In this document: positions 59,444-64,000 of the stretch, piece after piece
How the letters are laid out: every line of letters starts with the position of its first letter
Position numbering within the stretch: position 1 is the stretch's first letter
Assembly: GCF_000058485.1 (NCBI RefSeq)
Contig: NC_008278.1
Location: 7,372,962-7,436,961, forward strand
Direction of reading: 5' to 3'
DNA from: Frankia alni ACN14a
GTDB lineage: Bacteria > Actinomycetota > Actinomycetes > Frankiales > Frankiaceae
Length of the DNA stretch: 64,000 nucleotides
Position numbers and translations under genes: made by a program
Notes under the pieces: generated by a model
What the model was told of the DNA's origin: nothing
What the model saw: the letters and a program-made list of their open reading frames with translations, nothing else
Database searches by the model: none

Positions 59444-59516
59444 TGGAGACGCGGGGACTTGAACCCCGAACCCCTGCCTTGCAAAGGCAGTGCTCTGCCA
59501 ATTGAGCTACGCCCCC
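59444..59516 (-). tRNA. tRNA-Ala (anticodon UGC)
   Basis: 73-base cloverleaf on the minus strand. The acceptor starts GGGGGCG and ends CGTCTCC-A. D arm GCTC-loop-GAGC. Anticodon stem CTGCC/GGCAG with loop TTTGCAA. T arm GGGG-TTCAAGT-CCCC. CCA is not encoded. Confidence 0.95.
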
Positions 59517-59707
59517 TGGACATGCCTCCGCCGGGCCGCGTTGCCCGGAGGCAGGCGCCGCTCGGTGAAGCGCCCCCTAGCCTACGGCATCGAGCCCATC
59601 TCGGACCTTCACCGAGGCGGGAGTCCCGCGCGTCGGCGCCTGCCGCCCGGGGTGCCGGCCGGCCGATTCGGTGCCTGCCCAGGAGCAGGGTGGCTCACTT
59701 CCGCCCC

Positions 59708-59853
59708 TGTGGATAACTTCGACGCTGCCCATCGGCGGTCATGGCTTGGGGCTGTGGATAACTTTCGCGCTGCCCTCCGAGGGGCTGTGACGTCTGCCCT
59801 GTGGACAACTTCCACGCTCACCACTGGAGGTCAGCGTTGGAGCCTGTGGATAA
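59708..59853. repeat. Array of four DnaA boxes
   Basis: TGTGGATAA at 59708-59716, 59753-59761 and 59845-59853, and TGTGGACAA at 59800-59808. They read TTATCCACA or TTGTCCACA on the minus strand. All point one way, 45-47 bases apart, within a diverged ~45-base repeat (CTGTGGATAACTTCGACGCT type). Five TNNTCCACA sites including 58547-58555 occur in 1.3 kb. DnaA binding is inferred. Confidence 0.7.
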
Positions 59854-59925
59854 CTCCTCGCTGACCATCGGAGGGCGCCGGCGCCATCCGGCAGGCACCC
59901 TGAGGACGTCGGCCCGGCCGGTGGG

Positions 59926-60987
59926 TCAGGAGCGGCGCAGGGTGGGGTCGATGAAGGCGAGGCGTTCGCGGACCTTGACGGCGAGGTCGCGGAAGTCGGA
60001 GTAGCAGCGGCGGACGGCGGTCTGGGTGCCGCCGAGGGCGCCGTCGCCGGCGCGCAGCTCGAACATGGGCTTGCGGGCGTCGTGGGCCAGCGGGATCAGG
60101 TTGGCGTAGTGGCGCAGGGTCGCGATCTCGAAGGAACGGTCGTGCGGGCCGGGGTTGCCGCTGGTGAGCACCGAGGTCGCGAAGACCTCGGGGATGCGGT
60201 CGAGCCAGCGGTCGTGGGCCTTGGCGGGGCGGTCGGCGCGGGCGGGCGGCTGCATGACGATGTAGCCGATCGGCATCATCAGGCCGCGGGGCGCGGGAAT
60301 CCGCTCGGGCACTTTCGGCAGCACGGTGCCCTGCCAGGTGGAGCGCCACTCCCGCAGCGTCGGGCCGAGGTTGCGCAGGCCGCGCAGCGAGAACAGGTCG
60401 GCGGCCAGCGGCATGAGCACCGTGTCGGCGGACAGCAGCGACGCCCGGTTGATGGCACCGAGGTTCGGGCCGACGTCGATGAGCACGATCTCGGCGCCGA
60501 CGGTGCGGGCACCGTTGTCGATGACCCGGTGCAGCGCCGTCGTCGTCCGCAGCGCGGCGATGTCCTTGCCGAGAAAGCTGTTCGGCCAGGCGGCGGACAG
60601 CCGGTCCTCGAAGACGCTCAGCTCGACGTCTCCGGGCAGCAGCCAGAGGCCGTCCTCGATCATCACCGGGTCGGGCAGCTCGACGTCCCCGACGCCCTCC
60701 ATGATCGGCGCGATGGCGGTGGCCATCGTGCCCGTGCCGGGGAAGACCCGCGCGGGGCGGGCGTCGAACTCGACGGGCTTCGGGGCCGACGACGCCGTGT
60801 CCTCCGGTTCCGCCCAGAGCCGGGTCAGCTCGTCCTCGTCGAGGAACTGCGCGGTCAGGTTCGCCTGCGGGTCGAGGTCGACGGCGAGCACGCGGTGGCC
60901 CATCCGCTGGAGCATGTGCGCCAGGTGGTAGGCCAGGGTGGTCTTACCGACGCCACCCTTGTTGTTGAACAGCGCCATCGTGATCAT
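59926..60987 (-). CDS. ParA/MinD-family ATPase without ParB
   Basis: 353 residues. Deviant Walker A: LFNNKGGVGKTTLAYHLAHML; Walker A' AVDLDPQANLTAQFL; Walker B EIVLIDVGPNLGAI. The C-terminal domain is longer than Soj. No parB or parS is adjacent, so it may position plasmid-like DNA or a protein complex. ATG 60987. A DnaA-box array lies about 70 bases after its stop. Confidence 0.9.
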   Translation of the reverse strand: MITMALFNNKGGVGKTTLAYHLAHMLQRMGHRVLAVDLDPQANLTAQFLDEDELTRLWAEPEDTASSAPKPVEFDARPARVFPGTGTMATAIAPIMEGVGDVELPDPVMIEDGLWLLPGDVELSVFEDRLSAAWPNSFLGKDIAALRTTTALHRVIDNGARTVGAEIVLIDVGPNLGAINRASLLSADTVLMPLAADLFSLRGLRNLGPTLREWRSTWQGTVLPKVPERIPAPRGLMMPIGYIVMQPPARADRPAKAHDRWLDRIPEVFATSVLTSGNPGPHDRSFEIATLRHYANLIPLAHDARKPMFELRAGDGALGGTQTAVRRCYSDFRDLAVKVRERLAFIDPTLRRS

Positions 60988-61184
60988 GCGCGGATCCGAT
61001 CGCGCCGCCGCCCGTGGTTCCGCCGCCCGCCCTGTGTGACCTCACCCCGGTTGTCCCTGTTGTCCGACACGCCAGACATTCTCTCGCCTGCCCGATTCGC
61101 GGGCGTGAGCGGGAGACGCCTACCGCGGGCGGTCGCCTCTCGGCAGTGGGCTCCCGCCCGTTCTCGACGACGGGCCCCCGCCCG

Positions 61185-62087
61185 TCACCACCAGGGACCG
61201 AGCGCGGGCCACTCGGGGCGGCCCGGCTCGCGCCCGGTCAGCCAGGCCAGCGCGGCGGTGGTCGGGGCGTCGACGACGACCAGCGTGTCCCCCCGCCCGA
61301 CCGCGGTCGACGGCCGGTCGCCCGGCGCGAGCAGGACGGTGACCTCCGGCGGCAGCCGCGCCGGCAGGCCCCGCACGGCCCAGGCCCATTCGACCTCGAC
61401 GTAGGCGGGGCTCAGGTCCGCCCAGCTGGGACCACCGAGGTCGGTGAGGGCGAGATCGACGAGGTGGATCTCGGTCTCCCGCCACCGCAGGAAGACCAGA
61501 TCGGCGAGGGTCGTCACGCCGTACGTGCTGACCCGGCCGAAGCCGGTGCGCCAGACGTCGACGTGGACGGCGTCCCAGGCCCGCTCCAGCCGCGCGACGG
61601 CGGCGGCGACCTCGGCCCGCACGGTGGTGGCCGGCAGGTCGCGGCCGGCGGCGATGTCGCCGTCGCGCTGCTCCTGGCCGCCCGGGTACTGGTCGCGGAC
61701 GTCGCCCCCGGCCGCCGCCTCGACCATCCCGCTGTGCCCCTCGGCGTTACGGGCCAGGTGGGTGAGCAGGTGGGCCACCGTCCATCCGGGCAGCCCGGAC
61801 GGGCGGCGCAGCACCTCGTCGTCCACCCGTTCCACCAGGTCCAGCAGCCGGCGGTGGGCCGCGGCGCAGCCGGCGAGGCGATCGTGCGGCACCACGGACG
61901 GCCGGTAGTCGGGGCCGGCGGACCACGCCCCGGAGGACGCCGACGGCTCGATGCCGGACTCCTGCGCCGGGCCCGGGTCGGGGCCCACGCCGCCGAGAAC
62001 CGGACCGAACTCAGGGTCGGCGGCCGCGGCGTCATCGGCTGGGGGAACGCCGACGCCAGCTGGTCGGGAAGAGGACGGGGCAGCCAT
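61185..62087 (-). CDS. Mycothiol-dependent maleylpyruvate isomerase-family protein (DinB-like)
   Basis: 300 residues, after a disordered N-terminal ~60 residues. Zn ligands are expected at His of LPGWTVAHLLTHLARN and Glu/His of WRETEIHLVDL. It probably acts with mycothiol; reaction not specified. ATG 62087. Confidence 0.85.
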   Translation of the reverse strand: MAAPSSSRPAGVGVPPADDAAAADPEFGPVLGGVGPDPGPAQESGIEPSASSGAWSAGPDYRPSVVPHDRLAGCAAAHRRLLDLVERVDDEVLRRPSGLPGWTVAHLLTHLARNAEGHSGMVEAAAGGDVRDQYPGGQEQRDGDIAAGRDLPATTVRAEVAAAVARLERAWDAVHVDVWRTGFGRVSTYGVTTLADLVFLRWRETEIHLVDLALTDLGGPSWADLSPAYVEVEWAWAVRGLPARLPPEVTVLLAPGDRPSTAVGRGDTLVVVDAPTTAALAWLTGREPGRPEWPALGPWW

Positions 62088-62362
62088 GCTCCCACCGTGC
62101 CCCCTGCGGGCGGCGGTACGCCAGGCGAAACGCCATTCCCGTGACGATGCTCCGAACATCACGGGAAAGCCCGGTTCTAGACCAAGATCACGATCGAATC
62201 AGTCGCGACACAGACTCTTTACCGACCAATCCCTTGCTGTCCCGCAAGGCTGCTGGGAGGGTCGAACCCGACTGGACAGCGCCGTCAGGTCAGCGGTGTC
62301 GGGATGGGCGACAGACGGAGGCCGAGGGCGGATGCGAGCCGAGCGGTACCCGTGGTGACGAC

Positions 62363-63760
62363 ATGACGGCGACCAGCGGTGCCAGGACCAGCGACGCCAG
62401 GACCAGCGGTGCCAGGACCAGCGACGCCGGGATCGGGTCGCCGGCGGCGATCGAGCTTGTCGGGGTGGCCAAGGACTACCAGACCCGTGGCCGGGCGGTG
62501 CCGGCGGTCAGCCGCGTCGATCTCGCGATCAGGCCGGGCGAGTTCTTCTCGCTGCTCGGGCCGTCGGGGTGCGGCAAGTCGACGACCCTGCGGATGATCG
62601 CCGGCTTCGAGGAGCCGACCCGCGGGCGCATCCTGTTGCAGGGGCGCGACGTCACCGCGGTGCCGCCGAACCGCCGGGACGTCAACCTCGTCTTCCAGAG
62701 CTACGCCCTCTTCCCGCACCTGGACGTGGCCGGCAACGTGGCGTTCGGCCTGCGCCGGCGCGGGGTCAAGGGGCGTGAGCTGCGGGAGCGGGTCGGGGCG
62801 ATGCTCGACCTCGTCGAGCTGTCGGAGCTGGCCGACCGGCGGCCGCGGGAGCTCTCCGGCGGCCAGCAGCAGCGGGTGGCGCTAGCCCGCGCGCTGGTCA
62901 ACCGGCCGGCGGCGCTGCTGCTCGACGAGCCGCTGGGCGCCCTCGACCTCAAGCTTCGCCAGACCATGCAGATCCAGCTCAAGGCCATCCAGCGCGAGGT
63001 GGGCATCACCTTCCTCTACGTCACGCACGACCAGGGCGAGGCGTTGACGATGTCCGACCGGATCGCGGTGATGAACGGCGGCCGGGTCGAGCAGCTCGCC
63101 TCGCCGCGCGACATCTACGAGCGACCCCGGACCCGCTTCGTCGCCGGGTTCATCGGCACGTCGAACCTGCTGCGCCGCACCGTGCGCGCGCTCGACGCGG
63201 CCGGCCCGGGTGGGCGACCGACGGTCGTCCTCGACGCCGGTACCGACGAGCGGCTCAGCGCCCCGCTGCACCCGCCGACGGGCCCGCTGCGCGCCGGGGA
63301 CCAGGTCGAGCTCACCGTCCGTCCGGAGAAGATCGAGATGTCGGTGAGCCGCCCGGACGGGCCAGGCTGCGCACTGCGCGGCCGCATCGTCGAGGTCGTC
63401 TACCTCGGCACCTACACCACGTACACGGTCGCCACCCACGGCGGCACCGAGATCACCGTGTTCTGGCAGAACTCGACCGGCGCCGGCAACGTCGCCGAGC
63501 GCGGGGACGAGATCTGGCTGTCCTGGCTGCCGGAACACTCCTACGTCCTGCCCGAGCCAGTAGCCCTGCCCGAGCCGGTAGCCCTGCCCGGATCGGTCGT
63601 CCCGCCCGAGACCGTCAACCAGCCTGACTCGGTCGGCCCGCCGGACTCGATCATCCCGCCTCACTCGGTCGTCGCGCCGGACTCGGTCGACCCGCGCGAG
63701 ACGGTCGTCCCGGCGGCCGGTACCTCCGCGGACCCGGCGGCGTACCGGATCTCCCACTGA
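62363..63760 (+). CDS. ABC transporter ATP-binding protein (PotA-like)
   Basis: 465 residues. Walker A GPSGCGKSTT, signature LSGGQQQRVALARAL, Walker B LLLDEPLGALD, and a C-terminal TOBE domain. Importer ATPase for spermidine/putrescine or a related solute. N-terminal ARTSDARTSG repeats and a C-terminal Pro/Val repeat tail are unusual. ATG 62363. Confidence 0.92.
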   Translation: MTATSGARTSDARTSGARTSDAGIGSPAAIELVGVAKDYQTRGRAVPAVSRVDLAIRPGEFFSLLGPSGCGKSTTLRMIAGFEEPTRGRILLQGRDVTAVPPNRRDVNLVFQSYALFPHLDVAGNVAFGLRRRGVKGRELRERVGAMLDLVELSELADRRPRELSGGQQQRVALARALVNRPAALLLDEPLGALDLKLRQTMQIQLKAIQREVGITFLYVTHDQGEALTMSDRIAVMNGGRVEQLASPRDIYERPRTRFVAGFIGTSNLLRRTVRALDAAGPGGRPTVVLDAGTDERLSAPLHPPTGPLRAGDQVELTVRPEKIEMSVSRPDGPGCALRGRIVEVVYLGTYTTYTVATHGGTEITVFWQNSTGAGNVAERGDEIWLSWLPEHSYVLPEPVALPEPVALPGSVVPPETVNQPDSVGPPDSIIPPHSVVAPDSVDPRETVVPAAGTSADPAAYRISH

Positions 63761-63833
63761 CAGCTCAGGCCAGCACGCGGGCTCGCGGGCGCACCTGCCG
63801 CCGAGCCTGCCCCGACGCAGAGGAACGCGCACC

Positions 63834-64000
63834 GTGACGCAGCCCGACACCCCCGGCGACGCCGGCCGCTCCGGCGACCACCGAAGCGGCGGCGACGATG
63901 TGCGCGCGGCGGCGCTCGCGGACCCCGCGATGCTGCGCGGCCTGACGCGGGCCCGGTTCGGCCGCCGCGGTCTGCTGCGGTTCGCGGGACTGGCCGGTGG
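63834..64000 (+). CDS. Probable Tat-exported solute-binding protein, 3' end outside window
   Basis: GTG 63834 behind GAGGAAC. The visible 55 codons end in RFGRRGLLRFAGLAG, a twin-arginine signal. Position after PotA suggests the substrate-binding protein of that importer. Truncated by the window. Confidence 0.6.
   Translation, partial: MTQPDTPGDAGRSGDHRSGGDDVRAAALADPAMLRGLTRARFGRRGLLRFAGLAG

Overview
The window is very GC-rich, with strong third-position G/C bias, GTG starts and mycothiol-type genes. It carries a complete molybdenum nitrogenase (nif) locus in the order nifV-H-D-K-E-N-X-orf3-orf1-W-Z-B-U-hesA-nifS. This order, together with the actinobacterial KorAB-type oxidoreductase, a group III truncated haemoglobin and a DUF1918 protein, points to a nitrogen-fixing actinomycete of the Frankia type. 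Species cannot be assigned from the sequence alone.

Left arm (1-29.4 kb) is ordinary chromosome. It holds a GMC oxidoreductase, a winged-helix protein, a tandem universal stress protein, a calpain-like protease, a thiolase, a PAP2-type membrane phosphatase, an MMPL/RND exporter, S-adenosylhomocysteine hydrolase, a double GNAT protein, a peptidoglycan amidase, glycerate kinase coupled to an adenosine-deaminase-like gene, an SRPBCC protein, a solitary glutamine-amidotransferase domain divergent from a LysR gene, a cold-shock protein, an Rcp1-like response regulator, a group III truncated haemoglobin, and an HxlR/QorB-like divergent pair.

Central region (29.9-51.1 kb) is the nif locus. All nif genes read leftwards, starting from nifV at 49.9 kb. 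NifHDK is the enzyme, NifE/N/B/X/V build FeMo-cofactor, and NifS, NifU-like and HesA supply Fe-S clusters and sulfur. NifW/Z and orf1/orf3 are accessory proteins. The leftmost genes, korA and korB, with the opposed 7Fe ferredoxin gene, probably supply low-potential electrons. Most genes from nifE to nifU, plus hesA/nifS and korA/korB, overlap by 1-11 bases, whereas nifD/nifK and nifK/nifE are separated by about 200 bases with strong hairpins. A 21-base element (18/21 identical) lies at both edges of the locus, upstream of the ferredoxin gene and between nifV and an unrecognised 145-residue CxxC protein.

Right arm (51.4-64 kb) has an alpha/beta hydrolase, a TetR gene with a clear palindromic operator, a methyltransferase, a TauE/SafE permease, an HTH-TOBE (molybdate-type) protein, a MerR gene, a Tat-exported DyP peroxidase, a four-helix membrane protein, a stand-alone acyl carrier protein, tRNA-Ala(UGC), an array of four DnaA boxes beside an orphan ParA ATPase, a mycothiol-dependent-isomerase-like protein, and a PotA-type ABC transporter with the start of a Tat-exported partner.

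In-frame tandem repeats that encode low-complexity insertions recur in many genes here, including NifS, NifN, NifZ, the haemoglobin, the GMC oxidase and PotA.
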